Shown piece by piece: positions 46,853-59,320 of a stretch of DNA of 64,000 nt (its first letter is position 1; every line of letters starts with the position of its first letter). The DNA comes from Morinoia aosen (lineage: Eukaryota > Arthropoda > Malacostraca > Amphipoda > Talitridae). A model generated the notes under the pieces. The model was given only the letters and a program-made list of their open reading frames with translations. It was not told the origin of the DNA and searched no databases. The stretch lies in NCBI GenBank assembly GCA_030386875.1, contig JASJYW010000026.1, positions 13,658,246 through 13,722,245 on the forward strand, read 5' to 3'. The position numbers and the translations under genes are program-made.

Positions 46853-48207
46853 TTATCGCAACAAGAAAACAAGATTGTCGCACAATGCTAAAAAAAATTG
46901 AATTACAATTGAAAAATCCCACAGTCCAACGCAAGATTCCTACGCCAAAAAAAAATAACACTGCAGAACCCTAAAAAATTTTACCTCGCAAAAAAATAAT
47001 CACATAACAGAACGCTAAAAACTCACGTCACTAAAATGGATATAGCACAAGGTTAAATCTCCAGTTAAAAATCACTGAAAATGGAAATCCAAAAATTTTT
47101 TCTTGCGACTTGCAAACCAAACCTAAACCAATTACTAACGAGGAACTCGTTACACGAATTCAATGGTATCGATCCCAACAATTTTTGAAACAACAAAAAG
47201 CAACAAAATAAAAACTGACGAAGTCACGGAAAATTTTCTAACAATCCCAAACAAGAACATTATAGTTACAGAACACTCAACTGGGAATCAGCAACGCAGC
47301 TACGGCAGAGCAGCTCCTGCAGGCAGGGACGCCTCACAGCTGTCGGCAAGGTCGATCTGGTAGACTGCCCAGTAACAGCAACAGCAGGTGCAGCACAGCC
47401 TGTCTCAAGGTCGTCTGCGTAGCACAGGCACAGGCACGGCAGACGAGGTTCAAGGTCGTACACGCAGCGCTGACACACAGCGGAGTAACGATTGGAGCAC
47501 GAGCACGTTCTTGGAGTGTTTACGTATGTTCACGGTTCCACACTGCGCGTAATCGCACAGCTTACTCTTTATGTATACGTATTAATTACGTTATCACAAC
47601 TTCAGGAGAAATTTGAAACAACACTGTTCGGTATGTAATTTCCTATCACATACACAGTACACAATTGTTCTCGTAGAAACAGACACTGCAACAGTTCGTA
47701 GAATTGTTCTGAACTCAGCTACTTATGCATACAACTGTCGAACGATCACGTCACTATTTCCGATGGAAATTTACGCACAATTTCATAACGCAGTGATCTC
47801 CTTCCTGCTCCAGGTCGACACGCGCTTTGTAGGGCACTCCCAAGGGTATATGCAAATCCAAATTTTAAGAATTCAGCATAGTTTCTTCAGGGATACGTTT
47901 TACTATGAATCTAAAAACGTTATTATACACTTGCGGTGCTTCTTCAATTTCTCTTCCCGTTGCCGCAGTATTCTCCATAGCAGAGTCGTCGAGTTTACCA
48001 AAAATATTTACGTCACACGAAGCGAAGCGTAGACCACTACACGTAGAACTTCCACTAACCTCCGTAGACACGCGATCTTCAAAATCGCCGTCGATAAACC
48101 AGGCGGAAATTCCCGATATCTTCAATCACCGTACTCGCTCCATCCAAATCACAGCACAAGTACCAAGTATAATTTCACGTCGTGAGTACGTACTAACTGC
48201 CACCAGT
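46853..48207 (-). other. Leader (5' untranslated region) of Gypsy copy C
   Basis: 1.36 kb between the 5' LTR and the gag start, unusually long against 63 bases in copies A and B. It holds a candidate primer-binding site at its LTR end and several short frames. The longest near the LTR (47865-48125, with an internal ATG beginning MENTAATGREIEEAPQ) is unrecognised and could be an upstream ORF or a first exon. No host gene is recognised. Confidence 0.6.
48188..48205 (-). other. Candidate primer-binding site of Gypsy copy C
   Basis: Two bases inside the 5' LTR the minus strand starts TGGTGGCAGTTAGTACG. The opening TGG and its position fit a tRNA 3' CCA end; I cannot name the tRNA. Confidence 0.6.
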
Positions 48208-48429
48208 ATGCCGTATCTCAGGGTGGGTAGTAAGTAGACGAGCAGAGTTTCAACGTGTACTTGGTGAGAGGGACAGCAGGACCAAATGCGACTCCACAAG
48301 CCGCGCACGCTACTTTATACTATCAATTTGCTGAGTAAGCATGCGCACTACTGCAAGACCGCGCCCAGGCGGAGCATTACCGTACATACGAACATGTGTA
48401 CAGAGAAAGTGCGCAACCGCGACGGCACA
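48208..48429 (-). repeat. 5' LTR of Gypsy copy C
   Basis: It is 222 bp and identical to 38099-38320 except at two bases. It contains the TATA box and presumably the transcription start for the minus-strand element. Confidence 0.93.
48313..48320 (-). promoter_or_regulatory. TATA box in the 5' LTR of Gypsy copy C
   Basis: GTATAAAG on the coding strand lies about 110 bases into the LTR; the same motif is in the 3' LTR at 38204-38211. This is the only clear TATA-type promoter element in the three retrotransposons. Confidence 0.6.
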
Positions 48430-48434
48430 CCTAT
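48430..48434. repeat. Target site duplication of Gypsy copy C (right)
   Basis: CCTAT directly follows the LTR end GGCACA and matches 38094-38098; the satellite resumes with GTCGCCACGGG. Confidence 0.85.
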
Positions 48435-49259
48435 GTCGCCACGGGAAACAGCAAACGACGTGATTTTCACCGCATTCGGCCTAGGAATGGCCCAAAACAC
48501 GCATTTTAGCTCTGTCGACCGTGGAATCGGCTAAATATGCACTTTCCACCTATGTCGCGACGGGAAACAGCAAACGACGTGATTTTCACCGCATTCGGCC
48601 TAGGAATGGCCCAAAACACGCATTTTAGCTCTGTCGACCGTGGAATCGGCTAAATATGCACTTTCCGCCTATATCGCCACGGGAAACAGCAAACGACGTG
48701 ATTTTCACCGCATTCGGCCTAGGAATGGCCCAAAACACGCATTTTAGCTCTGTCGACCGTGGAATCGGCTAAATATGCACTTTCCGCCTATGTCGCCACC
48801 GGAAACAGCAAACGACGTGATTTGCACCGCATTCGGCCTAGGAATGGCCCAAAACACGCATTTTAGCTCTGTCGACCGTGGAATCGGCTAAATATGCACT
48901 TTCCGCCTATGTCGCCACGGGAAACAGCAAACGACGTGATTTTCACCGCATTCGGCCTAGGAATGGCCCAAAACACGCATTTTAGCTCTGTCGACCGTGG
49001 AATCGGCTAAATATGCACTTTCCGCCTATGTCGCCACGGGAAACAGCAAACGACGTGATTTTCACCGCATTCGGCCTAGGAATGGCCCAAAACACGCATT
49101 TTAGCTCTGTCGACCGTGGAAACGGCTAAATATGCACTTTCCGCCTATGTCGCCACATGAAACAGCAAACGACGTGATTTTCACCGCATTCGGCCTAGGA
49201 ATGGCCCAAAACACGCATTTTAGCTCTGTCGACCGTGGAATCGGCTAAATATGAACTTT

Positions 49260-51400
49260 CCGCCTATGTCGACACGGAAAACAGCAAACGACGTGATTTT
49301 CACCGCATTCGGCCTAGGATTGGCCAAAAACACGCATTTTAGCCCTGTCGACCGTGGAATCGGCTGAATATGCACTTTCCGCCTATGTCGCCACGGGAAA
49401 CAGCAAACGACGTGATTTTCACCGCATTCGGCCTAGGAATGGCCCAAAACACGCACTTCAGCTCTGTCGACCGTGGAAACGGCTAAATATGCACTTTCCG
49501 CCTATGTCGCCACGGGAAACAGCAAACGACGTGATTTCCACCGCATTCGGCCTAGGAATGGCCCAAAACACGCATTTTAGCTCTGTCGACAGTGGAAACG
49601 GCAAAATATGCACTTTCCGCCTATGTCGCCACGGGAAACAGCAAACGACGTGATTTTCACCGCATTCGGCCTAGGAATGGCCAAAAAGACGCATTTTAGC
49701 CTTGTCAACCGTGGAATCGGCTAAATATGCACTTTCCGCCTATGTTGCCACGGGAAACAGCAAACAACGTGATTTTCACCGCATTCGGCCTAGGAATGGC
49801 CCAAAACACGCATTTTAGCTCTGTCGACCGTGGAAACGGCTAAATATGCACTTTCCGCCTATGTCACTACGGGAAACAGCAAACGACGTGATTTTCACCG
49901 CATTCGGCCTAGGAATGGCCCAAAACACGCACTTTAGCTCTGTCGACCGTGGAAACGGCTATATATGCACTTTCCGCCTATGTCGCCACGGGAAACAGCA
50001 AACGACGTGATTTCCACCGCATTCGGCCTAGGAATGGCCCAAAACACGCATTTTAGCTCTGTCGACCGTGGAAACGGCTAAATATGCACTTTCCGCCTAT
50101 GTCGCCACATGAAACAGCAAACGACGTGATTTTCACCGCATTCGGCCTAGGAATGGCCCAAAACACGCATTTTAGCTCTGTCGACCGTGGAATCGGCTAA
50201 ATATGCACTTTCCGCCTATGTCGACACGGAAAACAGCAAACGACGTGATTTTCACCGCATTCGGCCTAGGATTGGCCAAAAACACGCATTTTAGCCCTGT
50301 CGACCGTGGAATCGGCTGAATATGCACTTTCCGCCTATGTCGCCACGGGAAACAGCAAACGACGTGATTTTCACCGCATTCGGCCTAGGAATGGCCCAAA
50401 ACACGCACTTTAGCTCTGTCGACCGTGGAAACGGCTAAATATGCACTTTCCGCCTATGTCGCCACGGGAAACAGCAAACGACGTGATTTCCACCGCATTC
50501 GGCCTAGGAATGGCCCAAAACACGCATTTTAGCTCTGTCGACAGTGGAAACGGCAAAATATGCACTTTCCGCCTATGTCGCCACGGGAAACAGCAAACGA
50601 CGTGATTTTCACCGCATTCGGCCTAGGAATGGCCAAAAACACGCATTTTAGCCTTGTCGACCGTGGAATCGGCTAAATATGCACTTTCCGCCTATGTTGC
50701 CACGGGAAACAGCAAACGACGTGATTTTCACCGCATTCGGCCTAGGAATGGCCCAAAACACGCATTTTAGCTCTGTCGACCGTGGAAACGGCTAAATATG
50801 CACTTTCCGCCTATGTCACTACGGGAAACAGCAAACGACGTGATTTTCACCGCATTCGGCCTAGGAATGGCCCAAAACACGCACTTTAGCTCTGTCGACC
50901 GTGGAAACGGCTATATATGCACTTTCCGCCTATGTCGCCACGGGAAACAGCAAACGACGTGATTTCCACCGCATTCGGCCTAGGAATGGCCCAAAACACG
51001 CATTTTAGCTCTGTCGACAGTGGAAACGGCAAAATATGCACTTTCCGCCTATGTCGCCACGGGAAACAGCAAACGACGTGATTTTCACCGCATTCGGCCT
51101 AGGAATGGCCAAAAACACGCATTTTAGCCTTGTCGACCGTGGAATCGGCTAAATATGCACTTTCCGCCTATGTTGCCACGGGAAACAGCAAACGACGTGA
51201 TTTTCACCGCATTCGGCCTAGGAATGGCCCAAAACACGCATTTTAGCTCTGTCGACCGTGGAAACGGCTAAATATGCACTTTCCGCCTATGTCACTACGG
51301 GAAACAGCAAACGACGTGATTTTCACCGCATTCGGCCTAGGAATGGCCCAAAACACGCATTTTAGCTCTGTCGACCGTGGAAACGGCTAAATATGCACTT
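49260..51400 (-). repeat. Higher-order repeat, 8-monomer (952 bp) with 4-monomer substructure
   Basis: TGTCACTACGGG recurs at 49864, 50816 and 51292 (952 and 476 bases). TGTCGACACGG recurs at 49270 and 50221. GTGATTTCC recurs at 49531, 50007, 50482 and 50958, each about 476 bases apart. This is the shortest and most regular higher-order unit in the window. Confidence 0.88.
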
Positions 51401-54059
51401 TCCGCCTATGTCGCCACGGGAAACAGCAAACGACGTGATTTTCACCGCATTCGGCCTAGGAATGGCCAAAAACACGCATTTTAGCCCTGTCGACCGTGGA
51501 ATCGGCTAAATATGCACTTTCCGCCTATGTCGCCACGGGAAACAGCAAACAACGTGATTTTCACGGCATTCGGCCTAGGAATGGCCAAAAACACGCATTT
51601 TAGCCCTGTCGACCGTGGAATCGGCTAAATATGCACTTTCCGCCTATGTCGCCACGGGAAACAGCAAACGACGTGATTTTCACCGCATTCGGCCTAGGAA
51701 TGGCCCAAAACACGCACTTTAGCTCTGTCGACCGTGGAAACGGCTAAATATGCACTTTCCGCCTATGTCGCCACGGGAAACAGCAAACGACGTGATTTTC
51801 ACCGCATTCGGCCTAGGAATGGCCCAAAACACGCATTTTAGCTCTGTCGACCGTGGAATCGGCTAAATATGCACTTTCCGCCTATGTCGCCACGGGAAAC
51901 AGCAAACGACGTGATTTTCACGGCATTCGGCCTAGGAATGGCCAAAAACACGCATTTTAGCTCTGTCGACCGTGGAATCGGCTAAATATGCACTTTCCGC
52001 CTATGTCGCCACGGGAAACAGCAAACGACCAGATTTTCACCGCATTCTGCCTAGTAATGGCCCAAAACACGCATTTTAGCTCTGTCGACCGTGGAATCGG
52101 CTAAATATGCACTTTCCGCCTATGTCGCCACGGGAAACAGCAAACGACGTGATTTTCACCGCATTCGGCCTAGGAATGGCCCATAACACGCATTTTAGCT
52201 CTGTCGACCGTGGAATCGGCTAAATATGCACTTTCCGCCTATGTCGCCACGGGAAACAGCAAACGACGTGATTTTCACCGCATTCGGCCTAGGAATGGCC
52301 CAAAACACGCATTTTAGCTCTTTCGACCGTGGAATCGGCTAAATATGCACTTTCCGCCTATGTCGCCACGGGAAACAGCAAACGACGTGATTTTCACCGC
52401 ATTCGGCCTAGGAATGGCCCAAAACACGTATTTTAGCTCTGTCGACCGTGGAATCGGCTAAATATGCACTTTCCGCCTATGTCGCCACGGGAAACAGCAA
52501 ACGACGTGATTTTCACCGCATTCGGCCTAGGAATGGCCCAAAACACGCATTTTAGCTCTGTAGACCGTGGAAACGGCTAAATATGCACTTTCCGCCTATG
52601 TCGCCACGGGAAAAAGCAAACGACGTGATTTTCACCGCATTCGGCCTAGGAATGGCCCAAAACACGCATTTTAGCTCTGTCGACCGTGGAATCGGCTAAA
52701 TATGCACTTTCCGCCTATGTCGCCACGGGAAACAGCAAACGACGTGATTTTCACCGCATTCGGCCTACGAATGGCCCAAAACACGCATTTTAGCTCTGTC
52801 GACCGTGGAAACGGCTAAATATGCACTTTCCGCCTATGTCGCCACGGGAAACAGCAAACGACGTGATTTTCACCGCATACGGCCTAGGAATGGCCATAAA
52901 CACGCATTTTAGCCCTGTCGACCGTGGAATCGGCTAATCATGCACTTTCCGCCTATGTCGCCACGGGAAACAGCAAACGACATTGATTTTCACCGCATTC
53001 GGCCTAGGAATGGCCCAAAACAGGCATTTTAGCTCTTTCGACCGTGGAATCGGCTAAATATGCACTTTCCGCCTATGTCGCCACGGGAAACAGCAAACGA
53101 CGTGATTTTCACCGCATTCGGCCTAGGCATGGCCCAAAACACGTATTTTAGCTCTGTCGACCGTGGAATCGGCTAAATATGCACTTTCCGCCTATGTCGC
53201 CACGGGAAACAGCAAACGACGTGATTTTCACCGCATTCGGCCTAGGAATGGCCCAAAACACGCATTTTAGCTCTGTCGACCGTGGAAACGGCTAAATATG
53301 CACTTTCCGCCTATGTCGCCACGGGGAAATGCAAACGACGTGATTTTCACCGCATTCGGCCTAGGAATGGCCCAAAACACGCATTTTAGCTCTGTCGACC
53401 GTGGAATCGGCTAAATATGCACTTTCCGCCTATGTCGCCACGGGAAACAGCAAACGACGTGATTTTCACCGCATTCGGCCTAAGAATGGCCCAAAACACG
53501 CATTTTAGCCCTGTCGACCGTGGAAACGGCTAAATATGCACTTTCCGCCTATGTCGCCACGGGAAACAGCAAACGACGTGATTTTCACCGCATACGGCCT
53601 AGGAATGGCCATAAACACGCATTTTAGCCCTGTCGACCGTGGAATCGGCTAATCATGCACTTTCCGCCTATGTCGCCACGGGAAACAGCAAACGACGTGA
53701 TTTTCACCGCATTCGGCCTAGGAATGGCCCAAAACACGCATTTCAGCTCTGTCGACCGTGGAATCGGCTAAATATGCACTTTCCGCCTATGTCGCCACGG
53801 GAAACCGCAAACGACGTGATTTTCACCGCATTCGGCCTAGGAATGGCCCAAAACACGCATTTTAGCTCTGTCGACCGTGGAATCGGCTAAATATGCACTT
53901 TCCGCCTATGTCGCCACGGGAAACAGCAAACGACGTGATTTTCACCGCATTCGGCCTAGGAATGGCCCAAAACACGCATTTTAGCTCTGTCGACCGTGGA
54001 ATCGGCTAAATATGCACTTTCCGCCTATGTCGCCACGGGAAACAGCAAACGACGTGATT

Positions 54060-57000
54060 TTCACCGCATTCGGCCTAGGAATGGCCAAAAACACGCATTT
54101 TAGCCCTGTCGACCGTGGAATCGGCCAAATATGCACTTCCCGCCTATGTCGCCACGGGAAACAGCAAACGGCGTGATTTTCACCGCATTCGGGGTAGGAA
54201 TGGCCCAAAACACGCATTTTAGCTCTGTCGACCGTGGAATCGGCTATATATGCACTTTCCGCCTATGTCGCCACGGGAAACAGCAAACGACGTGATTTTC
54301 ACCGCATTCGGCCTAGGAATGGCCCAAAACACGCATTTTAGCTCCGTCGACCGTGGAATCGGCTGAATATGCACTTTCCGCCTATGTCGCCACGGGAAAC
54401 AGCAAACGACGTGATTTTCACCGCATTCGGCCTAGGAATGGCCCAAAACACGCATTTTAGCTCTGTCGACCGTGGAATCGGCTAAATATTCACTTTCCGC
54501 CTATGTCGCCACGGGAAACAGCAAACGACGTGATTTTCACCGCATTTGGCCTAGGAATGGCCCAAAACACGCATTTTAGCTCTGTCGACCGTTGAATCGG
54601 CTAAATATGCACTTTCCGCCTATGTCACCACCGGAAACAGCAAACGACGTGTTTTTCACCGCATTCGGCCTAGGAATGACCCAAAACACGCATTTTAGCT
54701 CTGTCATCCGTGGAATCGGCTAAATATGCACTTTCCGCCTATGTCGCCACGGAAAACATCAAACGACGTGATTTTCACCGCATTCGGCCTAGGAATGGCC
54801 CAAAACACGCATTTTAGCTCTGTCGACCGTGGAAACGGCTAAATATGCACTTTCCGCCTATGTCACCACGGGAAACAGCAAACGACGTGATTTTCACCGC
54901 ATTCGGCCTAGGAATGGCCCAAAACACGCGTTTTAGCTCTGTCGACCGTGGAAACGGCTAAATATGCACTTTCCGCCTATGTCGCCACGGGAAACAGCAA
55001 ACGACGTGATTTTCACGGCATTCGGCCTAGAAATGGCCAAAAACACGCATTTTAGCCCTGTCGACCGTGGAATCGGCCAAATATGCACTTTCCGCCTATG
55101 TCGCCACGGGAAACAGCAAACGACGTGATTTTCACCGCATTCGGCCTAGCAATGGCCAAAAACACGCATTTTAGCTCTGTCGACCGTGGAATCGGCTAAA
55201 TATGCACTTTTCGCCTATGTCGCCACGGGAAACAGCAAACGACGTGATTTTCACCGCATTTGGCCTAGGAATGGCCCAAAACACGCATTTTAGCTCTGTC
55301 GACCGTCGAAACGGCTAAATATGCACTTTCCGCCTATGTCGCCACGGGACACAGCAAACGACGTGATTTTCACCGCATTCGGCCTAGGAATGGCCAAAAA
55401 CACGCATTTTAGCCCTGTCGACCGTGGAATCGGCTAAATATGCACTTTCCGCCTATGTCGCCACGGGAAACAGCAAACGACGTGATTTTCACTGCATTCG
55501 GCCTAGGAATGGCCCAAAACACGCATTTTAGCTCTGTCGACCGTGGAATCGGCTAAATATGCACTTTCCACCTATGTCGCCACGGGAAACAGCAAACGAC
55601 GTGATTTTCACCGCATTCGGTCTAGGAATGGCCCAAAACACGCATTTTAGCTCTGTCGACCGTGGAATCGGCTAAATATGCACTTTCCGCCTTTATCGCC
55701 ACGGGAAACAGCAAACGACCAGATTTTCACCGCATTCGGCCTTGGAATGGCCCAAAACACGCATTTTAGCTCTGTCGACCGTGAAATCGGCTAAATATGC
55801 ACTTTCCGCCTATGTCGCCACGGGAAACAGCAAACGACGTGATTTTCACCGCATTCGGCCTAGGAATGGCCTAAAACACGCATTTTAGCTCTGTCGACCG
55901 TGGCAACGGCTAAATATGCACTTTCCGCCTATGTCGCCACGGGAAACAGCAAACGACATGATTTTCACCGCATTCGGCCTAGGAATGGCCCAAAACACGC
56001 ATTTTAGCTCTGTCGACCGTGGAATCGGCTAAATATGCACTTTCCGCCTTTATCGCCACGGGAAACAGCAAACGACGTGATTTTCACCGCATTCGGCCTT
56101 GGAATGGCCCAAAACACGCATTTTAGCTCTGTCGACCGTGGAATCGGCTAAATATGCACTTTCCGCCTATGTCGCCACGGGAAACAGCAAACGACGTGAT
56201 TTTCACCGCATTCGGTTTAGGAATGGCCTAAATTACGCATTTTAGCTCTGTCGACCGTGGAAACGGCTAAATATGCACTTTCCGCCTATGTCGCCACGGG
56301 AAACAGCAAACGACGTGATTTTCACCGCATTAGGCCTAGGAATGGCCCAAAACACGCATTTTAGCTCTGTCGACCGTGGAATCGGCTAAATATGCACTTT
56401 CCGCCTATGTCGCCACGGGAAACAGCAAACGACGTGATTTTCACCGCATTCGGCCTAGGAATGGCCCAAAACACGCATTTTAGCTCTGTCGACCGTGGAA
56501 TCGGCTAAATATGCACTTTCCGCCTATGTCGCCACGGGAAACAGCAAACGACGTGATTTTCACCGCATTCGGCCTAGGAATGGCCAAAAACACGCATTTT
56601 AGCCCTGTCGACCGTGGAATCGGCCAAATATGCACTTCCCGCCTATGTCGCCACGGGAAACAGCAAACGGCGTGATTTTCACCGCATTCGGCCTAGGAAT
56701 GGCCCAAAACACGCATTTTAGCTCTGTCGACCGTGGAATCGGCTATATATGCACTTTCCGCCTATATCGCCACGGGAAACAGCAAACGACGTGATTTTCA
56801 CCGCATTCGGCCTAGGAATGGCCCAAAACACGCATTTTAGCTCCGTCGACCGTGGAATCGGCTGAATATGCACTTTCCGCCTATGTCGCCACGGGAAACA
56901 GCAAACGACGTGATTTTCACCGCATTCGGCCTAGGAATGGCCCAAAACACGCATTTTAGCTCTGTCGACCGTGGAATCGGCTGAATATGCACTTTCCGCC

Positions 57001-58560
57001 TATGTCGCCACGGGAAACAGCAAACGACGTGATTTTCACCGCATTTGGCCTAGGAATGGCCCAAAACACGCATTTTAGCTCTGTCGACCGTTGAATCGGC
57101 TAAATATGCACTTTCCGCCTATGTCACCACCGGAAACAGCAAACGACGTGCTTTTCACCGCATTCGGCCTAGCAATGACCCAAAACACGCATTTTAGCTC
57201 TGTCATCCGTGGAATCGGCTAAATATGCACTTTCCGCCTATGTCGCCACGGAAAACATCAAACGACGTGATTTTCACCGCATTCGGCCTAGGAATGGCCC
57301 AAAACACGCATTTTAGCTCTGTCGACCGTGGAAACGGCTAAATATGCACTTTCCGCCTATGTCACCACGGGAAACAGCAAACGACGTGATTTTCACCGCA
57401 TTCGGCCTAGGAATGGCCCAAAACACGCATTTTAGCTCTGTCGACCGTGGAAACGGCTAATATGCACTTTCCGCCTATGTCGCCACGGGAAACAGCAAAC
57501 GACGTGATTTTCACGGCATTCGGCCTAGGAATGGCCAAAAACACGCATTTTAGCCCTGTCGACCGTGGAATCGGCCAAATATGCACTTTCCGCCTATGTC
57601 GCCACGGGAAACAGCAAACGACGTGATTTTCACCGCATTCGGCCTAGCAATGGCCAAAAACACGCATTTTAGCTCTGTCGACCGTGGAATCGGCTAAATA
57701 TGCACTTTCCGCCTATGTCGCCACGGGAAACAGCAAACGACGTGATTTTCACCGCATTTGGCCTAGGAATGGCCCAAAACACGCATTTTAGCTCTGTCGA
57801 CCGTGGAAACGGCTAAATATGCACTTTCCGCCTATGTCGCCACGGGACACAGCAAACGACGTGATTTTCATCGCATTCGGCCTAGGAATGGCCCAAAACA
57901 CGCACTTTAGCTCTGTCGACCGTGGAAACGGCTAAATATGCACTTTCCGCCTATGTCGCCACGGGAAACAGCAAACGACGTGATTTTCACCGCATTCGGC
58001 CTAGGAATGGCCCAAAACACGCACTTTAGCTCTGTCGACCGTGGAAACGGCTAAATATGCACTTTCCGCCTATGTCGCCACGGGAAACAGCAAACGACGT
58101 GATTTTCACCGCATTCGGCCTAGGAATGGCCCAAAACACGCATTTTAGCTCTGCCGACCGTGGAATCGGCTAAATATGCACTTTCCGCCTATGTCGCCAC
58201 GGGAAACAGCAAACGACGTGATTTTCACCGCATTCGGCCTAGGAATGGCCCAAAACACGCATTTTAGCTCTGTCGACCGTGCAATCGGCTATATATGCAC
58301 TTTCCGCCTATGTCGCCAAGGGAAACAGCAAACGACGTGATTTTCACCGCATTCTGCCTAGGACTGGCCCAAAACACGTATTTTAGCTCTGTCGACCGTG
58401 GAATCGGCTAAATATGCACTTTTCGCCTATGTCGCCACGGGAAACAGCAAACGACGTGATTTTCACCGCATTCGGCCTAGGAATGGCCAAAAACACGCAT
58501 TTTAGCCCTGTCGACCGTGGAATCGGCTAAATATGCACTTTCCGCCTATGTCGCCACGGG
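54060..58560 (-). repeat. Higher-order repeat, 21-monomer (2,499 bp), two copies
   Basis: Rare variants recur at 2499 bases: CAAACGGCGTG at 54171 and 56670, TGTCACCACCGG near 54625 and 57124, and CTCTGTCATCCGTGG near 54700 and 57199. The second copy lacks a few variants and has one single-base deletion near 57460. Confidence 0.88.
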
Positions 58561-58820
58561 AAACAGCAAACGACGTGATTTTCACCGCATTCGGCCTAGG
58601 AATGGCCCAAAACACGCATTTTAGCTCTGTCGACCGTGGAATCGGCTAAATATGCACTTTCCACCTATGTCGCCACGGGAAACAGCAAACGACGTGATTT
58701 TCACCGCATTCGGCATAGGAATGGCCCAAAACACGCATTTTAGCTCTGTCGACCGTGGAATCGGCTAAATATGCACTTTCCGCCTTTGTCGCCACGGGAA
58801 ACAGCAAACGACGTGATTTT

Positions 58821-59320
58821 NNNNNNNNNNNNNNNNNNNNNNNNNNNNNNNNNNNNNNNNNNNNNNNNNNNNNNNNNNNNNNNNNNNNNNNNNNNNNNNN
58901 NNNNNNNNNNNNNNNNNNNNNNNNNNNNNNNNNNNNNNNNNNNNNNNNNNNNNNNNNNNNNNNNNNNNNNNNNNNNNNNNNNNNNNNNNNNNNNNNNNNN
59001 NNNNNNNNNNNNNNNNNNNNNNNNNNNNNNNNNNNNNNNNNNNNNNNNNNNNNNNNNNNNNNNNNNNNNNNNNNNNNNNNNNNNNNNNNNNNNNNNNNNN
59101 NNNNNNNNNNNNNNNNNNNNNNNNNNNNNNNNNNNNNNNNNNNNNNNNNNNNNNNNNNNNNNNNNNNNNNNNNNNNNNNNNNNNNNNNNNNNNNNNNNNN
59201 NNNNNNNNNNNNNNNNNNNNNNNNNNNNNNNNNNNNNNNNNNNNNNNNNNNNNNNNNNNNNNNNNNNNNNNNNNNNNNNNNNNNNNNNNNNNNNNNNNNN
59301 NNNNNNNNNNNNNNNNNNNN
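58821..59320. other. Assembly gap, exactly 500 N
   Basis: A nominal scaffold gap inside the satellite. Polarity is the same (minus) on both sides, unlike the gap at 30104-30603. Confidence 0.98.

Larger units (their letters stand above)
38099..48429 (-). mobile_element. Ty3/Gypsy LTR retrotransposon copy C, 10.3 kb, complete
   Basis: The element is 10,331 bp between 222-bp LTRs and a 5-bp target duplication CCTAT, read on the minus strand. Order: 5' LTR (48208-48429), candidate primer-binding site, 1.36-kb leader, gag (two CCHC knuckles), TTTTTTA frameshift site, pol (protease, reverse transcriptase, RNase H, integrase), a 2.8-kb 3' region, polypurine tract, 3' LTR (38099-38320). It is a different family from copies A and B: other LTRs, longer gag, a long protease to reverse transcriptase linker, and a large 3' region in the usual env position. 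The LTRs differ at two bases (38230 region CTTGCGC/CATGCGC, and GCGCCACC/GCGCAACC), about 99% identity. Gag has an in-frame stop, and the protease active site has lost its glycine. Confidence 0.95.
48430..58820 (-). repeat. 119-bp satellite array, inverted polarity (block 4)
   Basis: About 87 monomers continuing block 3 across copy C, almost all exactly 119 bases. Variation is by substitution, much of it at CpG sites. No genes or RNA features are seen; it ends in an N gap. Confidence 0.98.

Noticed and set aside
46359-46901. 180-codon plus-strand frame opposite gag of copy C
   Set aside because: Shadow of the Thr- and Val-rich gag frame on the other strand; no start context or known domain.
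38099-48429. Copies A, B and C all on the minus strand as evidence for a flamenco-like piRNA cluster
   Set aside because: A and B are probably one event, and the strand of C is uncertain because the contig orientation is in doubt. Two independent insertions are too few.
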